Shown here: piece by piece, positions 1 through 11,257 of the stretch | Layout: every line of letters starts with the position of its first letter | Position numbering within the stretch: position 1 is the first letter of the stretch | NCBI RefSeq assembly: GCF_000715075.1 | Contig: NC_134101.1 | Span: 195,506,103-195,570,102 of the forward strand | Direction of reading: 5' to 3' | Length of the DNA stretch: 64,000 nt | Origin: Nicotiana tabacum | Lineage: Eukaryota; Streptophyta; Magnoliopsida; Solanales; Solanaceae | Program-made: the position numbers and the translations under genes | Notes under the pieces: generated by a model | Databases searched by the model: none | The model's input: only the letters and a program-made list of their open reading frames with translations | Told to the model about the DNA's origin: nothing

Positions 1-596
1 GATGGAGCACTAATTTTTTAAAAAATAACCACTGAGTAATATCTGAATTTCAGGTTCAACAGTAATATATATTTCATAATTTTATTGGCTAGAAGCAAAA
101 AAAGATATTGCTTTCTAACATGCTTTAGACAATCATATGGCTATATAGAAGCATATATTGCTTACCTAACTTTGTAGAGTGCATTTCTCTGGTATTTACT
201 CTCGACTAAATTTTACCAATATCCATTTCTTTTTTATGTGGATGTAGAACTAATAATTCAAATATATAATAAATTATAAAACCATTACTGAACATACATC
301 AAATAACCAAGATGGCAAATATGCAGAAACAATTTAACAAAAAATGGTCTGAATATTAGGACAATCATTAAGTTCATAACAATTAAACAAAATGTTTTAT
401 CCTAAAAGCTTTTAGGGGAAAAGTTTAGCTTGTTAAAAATTATGACATAAATATTAACTAAAGCCTGCACTCCAAAATCTGCAATAGTAACTGGCATCTT
501 GTCAGTTTTCTCAAGAATTCTGCCTTTACTAGAGAACACCCGACTACACCTAGAAATCTTAAAGAAACTGATGGAATCATATATTAGCAATGTCAT
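1..596. other. Unassigned AT-rich sequence
   Basis: AT-rich DNA with no recognisable LTR, tandem repeat or protein domain. The only notable open frame is a 64-codon minus-strand one at 402-596; its protein is lysine- and isoleucine-rich and I do not recognise it. Chromovirus LTR similarity starts at about 597, so this is either the host flank or another decayed repeat. Confidence 0.4.
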
Positions 597-709
597 GGCC
601 CCTTACGGCCCAAGCGCAATATCAAGCCACCTCGTGGCATCATCACTAGGCCCTCGGCCTCACATCAATCAAGCCACATCGTGGCGTACATATCTCAGGC
701 CCTCGGCCT
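597..709. repeat. Array of short GC hairpin modules in chromovirus 3' LTR
   Basis: Five perfect short palindromes in about 110 bp: GGCC-ccttac-GGCC (597-610), GCCAC-ctc-GTGGC (626-638), AGGCC-ctc-GGCCT (648-660), GCCAC-atc-GTGGC (673-685) and AGGCC-ctc-GGCCT (697-709). Decayed relatives follow to about 790. The equivalent LTR position in the 5' LTR (41843-42118) carries a different hairpin repeat. Confidence 0.7.
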
Positions 710-1715
710 CATAATCAGTATCAAATGTTTCCTCACAACATAGGCCCTCAACCTTACTCAGTCAAAAATCCTCACAAGCCACTCGGGCAGTAGTAAAACA
801 TGTTTCTCAGTCCAAAATATCATTTAAAAGATCATGTAAGAGTTAAAATAGTGTAAACATAGCTGAGTACGAAAAATAGTGAAATATAACATGACTGAGT
901 TCAGTAAAAAGTCAAATCAGTGAGGAGATACCAGTAAAAATCCTCGAAGGGTTCAAATAGTTGCCACAAGGCCCAAATATGGCATTCAGCCCAAATCATG
1001 ATAATAGCAAATAGATTTTAGTCAAATACGTGGTAAAATAGTCATTCGGGACGGACTAAGTCACAATTCCCAACAGTGCACGACCCCACGCTCGTCATAC
1101 AACATGTGCGTTACTTCAATATAGCACTAGGATGTGCAATCCGGGGTTTCGAACCTCAGAACATCATTTACAATCATTAGTCACCTTGAACCAGTCAAAT
1201 CTTTAGCTCGCGACGCCTTTACCCCTCGAATCAGCCTCCACTCGTGTCGAATCTATCCAAAAGCAGAACGAGGGTGTCAAAATATGCTAAGGGAATGAAG
1301 CCCATGCGAAAACAATCCATAAATGGCACAAATCCTGAAATTACCAAAACCTGACCCTCGGGACCACGTCTCATAATTTAATAATTTTTACACCAATAGA
1401 TTCCTTATCTCCCCACGAGTTCATGCATATCAAAAGTTCAGAAATCCCACCCCAAATGGTCCACCAAATTCTCAATCAAAGGCCTAAGTTACCAAGCCCT
1501 AGTTTCCCAATTTTCACCCTTAATTTCCATGATTTCTAACTCTAATGCATGAAATAATAGCATAGGAACGAGTTTTAGGTCCAAATTCCTTACCTCAATG
1601 AAGTTCCCTTGAAATCCCCCTTTCAAATCGTCCAAAAGCTCCCAAGGCGAGATAAAAAGGGTGAAATTAGCTCAAAATTCGCGAAGGCCACAATTTATAC
1701 TTTCTGCCCAGTCAT

Positions 1716-2055
1716 TTGCGCATCTGCGGCCAACTTACCGCTTCTGCGGTACCGCATATGTGGTTCTTCTCCCGCTTCTGTGGAAATCACTTAATGTACC
1801 AAACCGCTTCTGTGATCAACATTCTGCAGCTGCGCATTCCCAGGTGCGGTCCATCCACCGCATCTGCGGTCGCTGCCTTTCCAGGCATTCCCGCTTCTGC
1901 GATCCTTTATCCGCATCTGCGACTTCGCAGATGTGGTCCCATTAGTCGCTTCTGTGGTTCATGATCCTCATGCCCTTTTTCACTTCTGCGGCCTATCTCT
2001 CGCACATGAAGCGTAGAACCTGTGGTCCCCAATCCGCATTTGCGGAAATACCAAA
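1716..2055. repeat. Cluster of CCGCATCTGCGG-like palindromic motifs
   Basis: About sixteen degenerate copies of a C-CGC-(A/T)TCTG-(C/T)GG motif lie irregularly within about 340 bp of the 3' LTR. The core CCGCA-TC-TGCGG is self-complementary. The same region of the 5' LTR (42735-43080) has a comparable cluster built on GCGATCGC and GCGAACGC instead. Confidence 0.6.
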
Positions 2056-2740
2056 AGTAGCAAAGTTCAGCAGCTGCAACAAGGTTTCAACTCCCCGTCA
2101 ACCATCCAAAATCACCCCGAGGTCCCCGGGACCTCAACCAAAAGTACAAACATATCCTAATACCTTACTCAAACTTGTACCAATCTTCAAAACACCTCAA
2201 ACAACATGAAATCAACCAAAACACATCAGATTAAAGCAAAAAATTCTAGAATCTTCCAAATTGCGCTTTTGATCAAAAACCCAACCAAAACACGTCTGAA
2301 TGACCTGAAATTTTGCACACACATCCCAAATGACACAACGGAACTACTGCAACTCATGGAATTCCATTCCGACCCCTATATCAAAATATCGCCTACCAAC
2401 CGGAAATCGCCAAATTATTAACTTTGCCAATTCAAGCCTAAATCTACTACGAGCCTCCAAAACTCATTCCAATCATGCTCCTAAGTCATAAATAACCTTC
2501 CGAAGCTAACTGAACCATCGGAAATCACATTCGAGCCCTCTAACGCATAAGTCAACATCCGGTTGACTTTTCCAACTCAAGCTTCCTCAAAAGAGACCAA
2601 GTGTCTCAAACCTTACCAAAATCACTCTGGATTCGATCCGACCAACCCGATGCCACATAACACGGGTAAACAAAGCACAAAGAAGCAGAAATGGGGAAAA
2701 CGAAGCGGTAGCTCATAAGACAACTGGCTAGGTCGTCACA

Positions 2741-2753
2741 TCCTCCCCAACTT
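2741..2753 (-). other. Polypurine tract of chromovirus
   Basis: On the minus strand AAGTTGGGGAGGA is followed at once by TGTGACGACC, the LTR start. This is the expected plus-strand priming site of an LTR retrotransposon and fixes the element's orientation. Confidence 0.8.
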
Positions 2754-2755
2754 AA

Positions 2756-4264
2756 ACAAACATTCGTCCTCGAACGAGTCATGAAACGTACCTGAAGCCT
2801 CAAACAGGTGAGGATATCGGCTCCGCATATCTCGCTTGGTCTCCCAGGTAGCCTCTTCCACGGTCCGACCTCTCCATTACACTTTCACTGAAGCTATATC
2901 CTTTGACCTCAACTTTCGAACCTGAAGACCCAAAACAGCTACAAGTTTCACATCATAAGTCAAATCATCATCCAACTGAATCGTGCTGAAATCCTGAACA
3001 TGAGACGGATCCCTAATATACTTCCAGAGCATAGAAACATGAAATACCGGATGCACACTCGATAGCCTGGGTGGAAAAGCAAGCTCATAAGCCACCTCCC
3101 CAATCCTCCGAAGCACCTCAAAAGGCCCAATGAACCGAGGACTCAAATTACCTTTCTTTCCAAATCTCATAACACCCTTCATGGGCGAAACCTTCAACAG
3201 AACCTTCTCACCAACCATGCAGGACATATCTCGAACCTTCATGTCAGCATAACTCTTTTGCCTCGACTGCGCTGTATGAAGCCTCTCATGAATTACCTTT
3301 ACCTTTTCTAAGGCATCCTGCACCAGGTCTATCCCTAATAGCCTAGCCTCACCGGGCTCGAACCAACCAACGGGAGATCTACACTGCCTCCTATATAAAG
3401 CCTCATATGGAGCCATATGAATACTTGACTGGTAGCTGTTGTTATAAGCAAACTCCGCAAGTGGCAGAAACTGATCCCATGACCCTCCGAAATCACTGAC
3501 ACAAGCACGCAGCGTGTCCTCCAATATCTAAATAGTGCGCTCGGACTGCCCGTCCGTCTGAGGGTGAAAAGTTGTGCTCAACTCAACCTAAGTACCCAAC
3601 TCTCGCTGCACAGACCTCCAAAACTGCAAAGTAAACTGAGTGCCCAAACTTGGTCAGTCGATCCACAATCACCCAAATAGCATCAAACTTTCTCAAAGTC
3701 CGTGGAAGTCCAACAACAAAGTCCATAGTGACGCTCTCCAACTTTCACTCTGGAATATCTATCCGCTGAAGCAAGCTACTTAGTCTTTGATGCTCATATT
3801 TCACCAGCTGACAATTGAGACACCGACCTACAAATCCCACAATGTCTTTCTTCATCCTTCTCCATTAATAATGTTGTCTTAGATCCTGATACATCTTCAC
3901 GACACCCGGATGAATAGAATACTGCAAGCTATGGGCCTTCTCAAGAATCAACTCCCGAAGCGCATCCTCATTGGGCACACAAATCCGGCCCTGCTTCCTC
4001 AACACCCCATCGTCACCAATTGTCATATCTCTAGAATCATCATGCTAAACTCTGTCCTTAAGGACAAGCAAATGCGGATCATCATACTGGCGCTCTCTAA
4101 TGCGATCATATAAGGATGACTGAGAAACCACACAAGCCAATACCCGACTGGGCTCTGAAACATCTAATTTCATGAACCGATTGTCCAAGGCTTGAACATC
4201 AACTACAAGAGGTCTCTCCCCAGTGGAATATATGCCAAACTCCCCATACTCACCACATTTCGGC
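2756..4264 (-). pseudogene. Chromovirus integrase and chromodomain, broken
   Basis: Integrase joins the cDNA to host DNA; the chromodomain directs chromovirus insertion to chromatin. A long open stretch (2877-3524, 215 codons) holds the integrase C-terminal part, with LAEFAYNNSYQSSI and an APYEALYRRQCRSP block typical of Ty3/gypsy, then an HPVFHVSMLWKY block and the start of a chromodomain. A stop at 2877-2879 cuts the chromodomain, whose next residues (EEATWE) continue below it. The upstream half, with the zinc-binding CLNCQL segment near 3810, is split by many stops and frameshifts. Confidence 0.8.
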
Positions 4265-4834
4265 TCAAGGTATCGGCCACCACATTGGCCTTTCCCGGAT
4301 GGTACAACATAGTGATATCAAAATCCTAAGCAACTCTAACCATCTCCGCTGCCTCAAATTGAGATCCTTCTGTTTGAACAAGTGCTGGAGGCTACGATGA
4401 TCAGTAAACACCTCACAAGACACACCATACAAGTAATGCCTCCAAATCTTCAACGCGTGAATTATGGCAGCCAACTCCAAGTCATGAACGGGGTAGTTTT
4501 TCTCATGGGGCTTCAACTAACGAGAAGCATAAGCAATAACTCTACCCTCCTACATCAATACACAACCAATGCCAACTCTCGAAGCATCACAATACACGGT
4601 ATATGAACCTAAAGCTGATGGCAAAACTAACATTAGAGCTGTGGTCAAAGTTGTCTTGAGCTTCCGAAAGCTCTCCTCACACTCGTCCGACCATACAAAT
4701 GAAGTTCCCTTCTGAGTCAACTTGGTCAAGGGCGATGCGATAGATGAAAATCCCTGAACAAACCAGCGATAATAACCTGCCAAACCAAGAAAATGTCGAA
4801 TCTCTGAGGCTGAGGACAGTCTAGGCCAACTCTA
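4265..4834 (-). pseudogene. Second copy of chromovirus RT-connection/RNase H
   Basis: This segment repeats the domain already present at 4846-5834. It has AGYYRWFVQGFSSIASPLTK, then CDASRVGIGCVLM (RNase H first catalytic Asp), [18 protein letters not shown] and [10 protein letters not shown]. The two copies differ by roughly 20% at the nucleotide level by eye, so the duplication did not arise recently from this copy. It is placed after a partial integrase start and runs into the only integrase of the element. Stops occur at the end of both open pieces (4550-4783, 4265-4516). Confidence 0.8.
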
Positions 4835-4845
4835 AACCATCTCTA

Positions 4846-5834
4846 TCTATGGGCCTCCTATAGAATCAACTCTCGTAGCCTATCAACATTGGGTACACAA
4901 ATCCGACCTTGCATCCTCAATACCCCATCATCACCAATAGTCACATCTCTGGCATCACCGTGCTGAACCTTGTCCTTGAGGACAAGCAAATAAGGGTCAT
5001 CATATTGTCGCTCCCTAATATGATCAAATAAGGAAGACTGAGAAACCAAGAAAGCTAGAACCCGACTGGGCTTCGAAAGATCCAATCTCACAAACTGGCT
5101 AGATAGGGCATGAATATCCATCGCCATAGGATTCTACGATGCTGGTAAATAAGCCAAACTCCCCAAACTCTCTGCCCGGCGACTCAAAGCATCAGCCACC
5201 ACATTGGCCTTGCCCGGGTGATACAAAATAGTGATGTCATAGTCCTTCAGCAACTCTAACCACCTCCTCTGGTTCAAATTTAAATCCTTTTGCTTGAATA
5301 GGTGCTGCAAGCTCCGATGGTCAGTATAAATCTCACAAGGCACACCGTATAAGTAATGGCGCCAAATCTTCAGGGTGTGATCAATGGCAGCTAACTAAAA
5401 GTCGTGAACAGGGTAGTTTTCTCCTGTATCTTCAATTGTCTATATGTGTAGGCAATCACCCTACCATCCTGCATCAATACTGCTCCGAGACCAACCCTCG
5501 AGGCATCACAATAGACCATATAAGACCCCCAATCTGTAGGCAGTATCAAAATTGGGGCTATGGCCAAAGCTGTCTTGAGCTTCTGAAAGCTCGCCTCACA
5601 CTCCTTCGTCCACTGGAACGGAGCACCCTTCTGGGTCAACCTAGTCATAGGGGCTGCAATCAATGAAAACCCATCCACAAAACAACGGTAGTAGCCCGCC
5701 TAAATCAAGGAAACTACAGATCTCGGTAGCTGAGGATGGTTTGGGCCAACTCTGCACAACTTTTATCTTCTTCGAATCCACCTGAATACCCTCACTCGAT
5801 ACCACATGGCCTAAGAATGCCACTGAATCCAACT
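4846..5834 (-). pseudogene. Chromovirus RNase H (first copy) and integrase start
   Basis: Reading down the minus strand: the RT thumb/connection (FLGHVVSSEGI at about 5810), RNase H with CDASRVGLGAVLM and [10 protein letters not shown] (5134-5678), the linker to integrase ([15 protein letters not shown], about 5175-5220) and the integrase N-terminal leader ending RICVPNVDRLRELIL at 4858. Immediately after that the sequence jumps back to a second RT-connection copy. Frameshifts separate 5391-5678, 5134-5343 and 4858-5127. RNase H would remove RNA from the RNA-DNA hybrid during reverse transcription. Confidence 0.8.
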
Positions 5835-6729
5835 AAAACTCATATTTTGAGAATTTAGCATATAACTTCTTCTCTTTCAAAGTCTGAAGCACAGTCCTCA
5901 GGTACTACTCATGATCTTCCCGACTCCGGGAATACACCAGAATATCATCAATAAAGACAATGACAAACGAGTCAAGCTACGGCCGGAACACACTGTGCAT
6001 CAAATGCATAAAGGTTGTTGGGGCATTGGTCAGCCCAAATGACTTAACAAGGAACGCGTAATGACCATACCGAGTCCTAAAAGTAGTCTTTGAGATATCT
6101 GGCTCCCGAATCTTCAACTGATGGTAACTTGAGCGCAAATTAATCTTAGAAAACACTTGTGCGCCTTGAAGCTGGTCAAATAGATCATCAATACGAGGCA
6201 TAGGATAACGGTTCTTCACTGTAACCTTGTTCAACAGGCTATAATCAATACACATACACATAGAACCATAATGTTTCTTCACAAACAAGACAGCAGCACC
6301 CCAAGGTGATACACTGGGCCTAATAAAACACTTATCAAGCCATTCCTGTAACTGATCTTTCAACTCTTTCAACTCAGGAGGAGCCATTCAATATGGAGGA
6401 ATAGAAATGGGCTGAGTTCCCGGCAACAGATCGATGCCAAAATCAATATCTCTATCAGATGGCATGCCTGGAAGATCAGTTGGAAAGACATCGGGAAAAT
6501 CCCGTACTACTGGGACTGAATCAGCTAAAGAGGTATCAATACTGACAACTCTCACATAAGCTAAGTATGCCTCACACCCCTTGTCAACCATACGCTGAGC
6601 TTTAAGAAAAGAAGTAACTCTACTAGGAGTGTGATCTAAAGTACCCCTCCACTCAACATGCGGTACACCTGGCATAGCCAGCGTCACGGTTTTGGCATAA
6701 CAATTAAAAATAGCATACTGGGGCAACAA
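5835..6729 (-). pseudogene. Chromovirus reverse transcriptase, broken
   Basis: The protease-RT linker (6388-6729, VVRDFPDVFPTDLPGMP) is followed by RT motifs: [58 protein letters not shown], then VFIDDILVYS near 5945 carrying the two catalytic aspartates. A stop ends the linker frame at 6388-6390, and another (5977-5979) lies just before the VFIDD motif. RT makes cDNA from the element's RNA. Confidence 0.87.
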
Positions 6730-7149
6730 CTAGTACATGCCCAAGATAATATCAAAATCTACCATGCCGAGCAACAATAAATCGTCTCTGGTCTCAAAAC
6801 CAATAAGATAAACCAAACACGACCGATAGACGCGGTCCACAACAAGACAATCTCCCACATGAGTTGAAACATAAATAGGGGAACTCAAAGAATCCCGAGA
6901 TACACCCAAATGTGGAGAAAAATAAGAAGACACATAAGAGTAAGTAGAGCCTAGATCGAATAGAACTGATGCATCTTTGTGGCAAACCAATATAACACAT
7001 GTGATGATATAATCGGCGGCAACAGCCTCAGTACGGGCAGGAAAGGCATAGTATCTAGCCTGGCCTCCCCCTATAGGGTGACCTCTACCTCCCCGACCTC
7101 CACCTCTAGCTGGCTGAGCAGGTGAGGTAGCAACTGGAGCTGTAATCAT
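6730..7149 (-). pseudogene. Chromovirus aspartic protease, broken
   Basis: A 139-codon frame begins in the basic glycine-rich tail of gag (GGGRGGRGHPIGGGQARYY) and enters a retropepsin with VLFDLGSTYSYVSS around 6938-6975, followed by the second-half motif GMVDFDIILGM at its end. The active-site triad reads D-L-G, where relatives usually have D-P/S/T-G. The family cleaves the Gag-Pol polyprotein. The frame stops just after the ILGM motif. Confidence 0.78.
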
Positions 7150-8462
7150 AGCCTGTGAACTCTACGAGGCACGCTGTGGCTGGGAAGTCTGTGGAGGTGC
7201 ACTCCTCCCAAGTTTAGGGCAATACCACACCACATGGATTGTGTCACCACACTCAAAACAAGCTCTGGGAGGACATGGCAGCTATGACTGGCTCAGACCA
7301 GGTCTGCTGGACTGACTTCTGAAAGCACCCCGCGTAGGAGACGCGCTAGAAACCGGAGGTGCATAATAAGGATCCTAAGACCTAGGAGGAGCTGGAGCAC
7401 TACTGGCTGCTGGAAGAGCTGAATGAATAGGAAGACTCATATAACCCCTACCATAACGACCTGCAGCTGGGGTATGGGCACCAGAATAATGGCCCGACTC
7501 TTCGAGACCTCTTGGCCTCCCTCTCCTCTCTCTCCCTAGCATGCATACCCTCAATCCTCCTAGCAATGCTCACCACCTGCTGATAAGAAATGTCCATCTC
7601 CAACTCACGAGCCATGCTAGATCTGATGGGAGGAATAAGCCCCTCAATAAACCGGCGAACCCTCTCGCAGAACAATAGAAACCAAGGCTGGTGCATGCCT
7701 AGCAAAATTAGTGTAACAGATAGCATACTCTGAGACAGTTATAGCACCCTGGCGCAAATGCTCAAACTCTGTATGCCATGCGTCCCTAAGGCTCTGAGAA
7801 ACATACTCTCTCAGGAACAAATCTAAAAACTAAGTCCAAATCAGTGAAGTAGCCTCATCCGGACTGTCTAACTCATAGGTGCACCACCACTCATAGGCGG
7901 CTCCTCGAATCTGGAAAGTAGTGAAGGAAACCCTGCTCGATCCTGATATACCCATGGTACGGAGAATGCAGTAACTCTCATTTAGAAACCCTAGAGCAAC
8001 CTCCGATGCTAGACCGCTGAATACAAGAGGCTTGTATTTCTTGAACCTTTCAAGCCTCAGCTACCCCTCCTCGGCAGCCGCAGCCCTGTCCTCAGGCTCA
8101 ACTGGCACTACAGGCAGTCTAGGAATAATCTCAGGGACTTGCTCAACATGCAATCGCTGCTCAAGAGTGCGGGCGGCGGGAGTAGCTGCATCAAGGGGAA
8201 ACAACCTTGCCTGAGCCAAGGTGGTGTACATGCTCATGAACTGTGCCAAAGTCTCCTAAACGTTTAGAGTAGTAATAGCAGTAGGCGTATCAGGTGACTG
8301 GACTCTGGCTGGAACTGCAGGTGGTACCTCGGCAGCAGTGAGTGCAGGTGCTCTGGCTGTACCATGTGTGCGTCCTCGGCCTCTACCACAGCCCCGGCCT
8401 CTGATGGTTGCAGTAAGGGGCGCGGGTGCAGGATCATCTTGGGTAGCACGTGTCCTCACCAT
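7150..8462 (-). pseudogene. Chromovirus gag, broken
   Basis: The likely start is the ATG at 8462 (MVRTRATQDDPAPAP), a common opening for this gag type, followed by an Arg/Gly-rich stretch. Coding continues in pieces through 8061-8249 and 7375-7726. A zinc knuckle C-x2-C-x4-H-x4-C (CFECGDTIHVVWYC) is intact at 7219-7260. At least four stops or frameshifts break the frame (for example at 8256 and 8061). Gag forms the virus-like particle and packages the RNA. Confidence 0.8.
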
Positions 8463-8647
8463 CTATGAGAGAATAGAAGACAGAGGTTTAGAATTGTGAT
8501 GTCAAAATATCGCACAACAAGGAATCAAATGAAGTGGAAATTTTCCTAACAGTTACATAGCCTCTCGTAGATAAGTACAGATATCTCCGTACCGATCAGT
8601 GAGACTCTAATAAATTGGCTTGTGATCTATGACTCCGATGAACATAA

Positions 8648-8659
8648 GCTCTAATACCA
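8648..8659 (-). other. Primer-binding site, tRNA-Met type (chromovirus)
   Basis: On the minus strand TGGTATTAGAGC matches the 3' end complement of plant initiator tRNA-Met (TGGTATCAGAGC) at 11 of 12 positions. It lies three bases from the 5' LTR end (8663), as expected for first-strand priming. Confidence 0.8.
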
Positions 8660-8662
8660 ACT

Positions 8663-9326
8663 TGTCACGACCCCGGTTCGCCCTCTGTGAACCATCGTGA
8701 CAGAACCTAGTCTTTATGGCTAGGTAAGCCTAATTTGTGGAAGAAAAACCAAAATTTGCTGAAGTAAAATAATTTAAAATAGAAATAAAGTTATAACAGT
8801 ATTTAAATGTGCCGCTCGGCTCACACCATGTTTAACTCTCAATACCAATATATAAATCCAAGACCCGGAAAAACATGAATCACAAGCTAAGATCGATACT
8901 ACATAGCTATAACTCCGGAATGTCTAATAAGAATAGGAAAAAAATACAGAAGGGCTAAATACTAAAAGCATGAATAGAAAGGAACTTCTCGGTCTGCGGA
9001 CGCTGCAGATGTACCTCGAAGTCTCTAGAGCAGTCGCCTCCTCAAGGATTATAGGCCTGAGTAGTGGTAGCTGGATCTGCATATGAAAAAACATGCACAG
9101 AAGAGGCATGAGTACACCACAACGGCATTGAGCAAGTGCCAAGCCTAACCTTGGTTGGGTAGCGATGAGGAAGGTCAGGGCCCTACTGAGATTAAATAAA
9201 TATAAATATGACAGGATAAGATAAGTAGTACATTGAAAATCTACAGTAAGAATTTACACAGGATAATAAGAGTACAATAACGGAAACATAGATAAAAGCA
9301 AACCACAAAGAAGTACCACTCATAAC
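8663..9326 (-). repeat. Chromovirus 5' LTR, R/U5-side part
   Basis: Starts TGTCACGACC on the plus strand (so ends in ...CA on the minus strand) next to the primer site. It ends at 9326 where the Ogre composite is inserted; after the target duplication it resumes at 41830. No coding potential. Confidence 0.82.
9322..9326. repeat. Target-site duplication ATAAC, left
   Basis: ATAAC immediately before the TGTCGACG LTR edge. The same five bases follow the far LTR edge at 41825-41829. The pair brackets the complete three-LTR Ogre structure. Confidence 0.9.
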
Positions 9327-10171
9327 TGTCGACGCCTCCTTTTTCTCTAACCGTGGGGTCAGAAATCGGGTATACGACATTGGGAGGACAACTCTATTCC
9401 CTTTCGAGAATTAGGTTTAGAAGTTGAAGAGTCGCCACGTAATGATTATAGTGCATTAGGACACTTTAAGAAGGGTTTGAGATGAAGAGACCAGAGATTA
9501 GGGTAAGGGCTAGAAATTATCCTGAGGGGAAGGTGTTAGGAACCCCTCAAGATCCACTAGTGTAGTTCCCGGCCATGTTGCAATTGTGACTTTACAAGTA
9601 AACAATCAAGTCTCAAATAAGGATTCGCACATAAGATTGCGACCAAGTTGAAAATTTTCAAAGATAAGTAGAGAGGGTAGAAATTCATGAAAAAGAGATT
9701 CGAACAGTTTTACAAGAAGAGATGAAAGCAAGTAAAGGGAGAGGAGTCCTAAGTTTATCATTAATATGGATCACTTCAATGCAATACCCAGCGATCACTC
9801 CTCAGAAGGGGGGTCGCACGTGATATTAGCGCATCGGTCATCATATCCATATCTACCCTTCCCACCCCGTTAAGGTATTTAAACGCGATCAGTCTCGTTT
9901 ACTTATTGCATGCTAGTACTCGTCCCAACCTATCAGTCCCGGGGTATCAGGACTTCTAATCCTAAAGGGGAAGGAAAGGGATATAGCCATATATGGGGTT
10001 CAAAGGTTAAAATTCTAATTGCGACATACGAAACAAGTAACAAAAATAAGGATGAACAAAACAAATAGGTAAGGCTCAAGTAAACCCCTTAATCAAACAA
10101 ACACTTAATTTAGCATGTCTTAGCATATACTAATTTGGTCTTAAGTTAAAAATTAAACGGCAAGCGGACTA
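9327..10171 (-). repeat. Ogre LTR1 (3' LTR of A), truncated
   Basis: Matches the first 0.85 kb of LTR2 and LTR3 (from TGTCGACGC) with more shared variants with LTR2 than LTR3. At about 10171 it jumps straight into the 3' untranslated tandem array. The missing part is about 3.9 kb of LTR, the polypurine tract and several hundred bases of untranslated region. Confidence 0.88.
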
Positions 10172-10525
10172 AGTAGCCTTATGCAGGATGGAGGTAGAGC
10201 TTAGTCTCGAAAGGCAGATAAGTAGCCTTATGCAAAAATGCAGATGGAGACAATGCTTAGTCTCGAAAGGCAGATAAGTAGCCTTATGCAGGATGGAGGT
10301 AGAGCTTAACCTCGAAAGGCATATAAATAGCCTTATGCAAAAATGCAGATGGAGACAATGCTTAGTCTCGAAAGAAAAATAAGTAGCCTTATGCAATGCA
10401 AAGATATGCGGATGGAGGTAGAGCTTAACCTCGGAAGGCAGAAAAGTATCCTTATGCAAAATGCAGATGGAGGTAGATCTTAACTTCGGAAGGCAGAAAA
10501 GTAGCCTTATGCAGTGCAAGAATGT
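10172..10525 (-). repeat. Ogre A tandem hairpin array
   Basis: Alternating modules of the form stem-loop-stem: AAGGC-agataagta-GCCTT, GAGGT-agagctta-ACCTC and GAGAC-aatgctta-GTCTC. It is the shorter homologue of the array at 26255-26740, truncated by the LTR deletion. Confidence 0.85.
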
Positions 10526-10918
10526 AAAAGGATGATCAGTAGTAAAATCTCTTAGCTGATAGCCGATTACGACAATATGACTGCTGGGGAGATTGGGTAC
10601 GGATAGCAATTGCGGGCAAGTGATGATTCTGAGAAGTTGCATCCTTGGGAAAGTATGCGTACATAAATATACCTGACGATATTGCAAGTTGAGTGCTTGT
10701 ATCCAAAGAAAATCGTTAGTTCTGTGAGGGGAAAGGTTAGTTCGTCTTCCCTGGGCTCTTGATGTTGTGTGTCATTGGGGTAGCATCGCTAAACAACAAC
10801 AATTCGGATAATAGTTATGCATGATTTAGTAAATATAACGTATATAATCGGAAATAGTTTTCTTTGGATGAACCAACGATTGCGACGTGGTTCAGGACAT
10901 TGCAACCTCTTTTCTCCG

Positions 10919-11115
10919 GAATTTCGAGGGTCCTCCTCAAAATTCTGCCCCAGTTTGCTGAGCGGACGCTTCTGACGGCTGTGCTAAATGACTAAAAAAA
11001 TATCTTTGGAATTTTGAGGGTTCTCAAAATTCTGCCCCAGTTTGCTGGGCTGGCGCTTCAAGCGATGCGTGAACTAAAATTAACTTCGGAATTTTGAGGG
11101 CCCTCCTCAAAATTC
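10919..11115 (-). repeat. Triplicated 3'-UTR hairpin, Ogre A
   Basis: Three inverted repeats about 80-90 bp apart: GAATTTCGAG/CTCAAAATTC (10919-10928 with 10936-10945), GAATTTTGAG/CTCAAAATTC (11009-11018 with 11023-11032, four-base loop) and the same arms at 11089-11098 with 11106-11115. Each is followed by TCTGCCCC. Confidence 0.82.
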
Positions 11116-11257
11116 TGCCCCGGCTACAATAGCGGGGGAAAAATAGAATTTTTATTAAATTATGACCGAACCCATAGGGCTTGCCTACGTATCCCCTCTT
11201 AAACGGGAATCAGGTCAGGCGTAGTTCAAATTACATCATTGAGGGAATCATAAGTGG

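Larger units (their letters stand above)
597..2740 (-). repeat. Chromovirus 3' LTR, truncated
   Basis: On the minus strand the LTR begins TGTGACGACC at 2740, directly after the polypurine tract, and runs down to about 597, where similarity stops. It aligns in blocks with the 5' LTR pieces (for example the CCCTCGGG-CCACGTCTC block near 1350 against 42395). The match is poor, roughly 60-70% by eye, much less than expected for two LTRs of one insertion. It contains a hairpin-module array (597-709) and a cluster of CCGCATCTGCGG-like motifs (1716-2055). The U5 end is missing. Confidence 0.75.
597..9326 (-). mobile_element. Decayed chromovirus (Ty3/gypsy, Tekay/Del-like), left part
   Basis: The order on the minus strand is partial 5' LTR (8663-9326, continued at 41830-43761), tRNA-Met primer site, gag with a CCHC knuckle, protease, RT, RNase H, integrase, chromodomain, polypurine tract and 3' LTR. 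This is the standard chromovirus order. The chromodomain tail and the gag start resemble the Tekay/Del branch; that clade name is my inference. Every coding region carries stops or frameshifts, so the copy is dead. It is interrupted by the 32.5-kb Ogre composite at 9327-41824. The 3' LTR lacks its terminal segment: nothing like the TGTCACGACC end seen at 8663 occurs below 597. Confidence 0.88.
10172..11257 (-). other. Ogre A 3' untranslated region
   Basis: Non-coding region after the integrase stop. It contains, from high to low coordinate, three GAATTTTGAG hairpins, an unstructured 0.4-kb stretch and a tandem array cut off by the LTR1 deletion. An open minus-strand frame of 172 codons (10169-10687) is mostly the translation of a 105-bp repeat period, so I do not call it a gene. 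Confidence 0.75.

Noticed and set aside
402..596. Possible hAT transposase C-terminus or host exon on the minus strand
   Set aside because: Only 64 codons, with no matching signature residues and no neighbouring exon that I can support.
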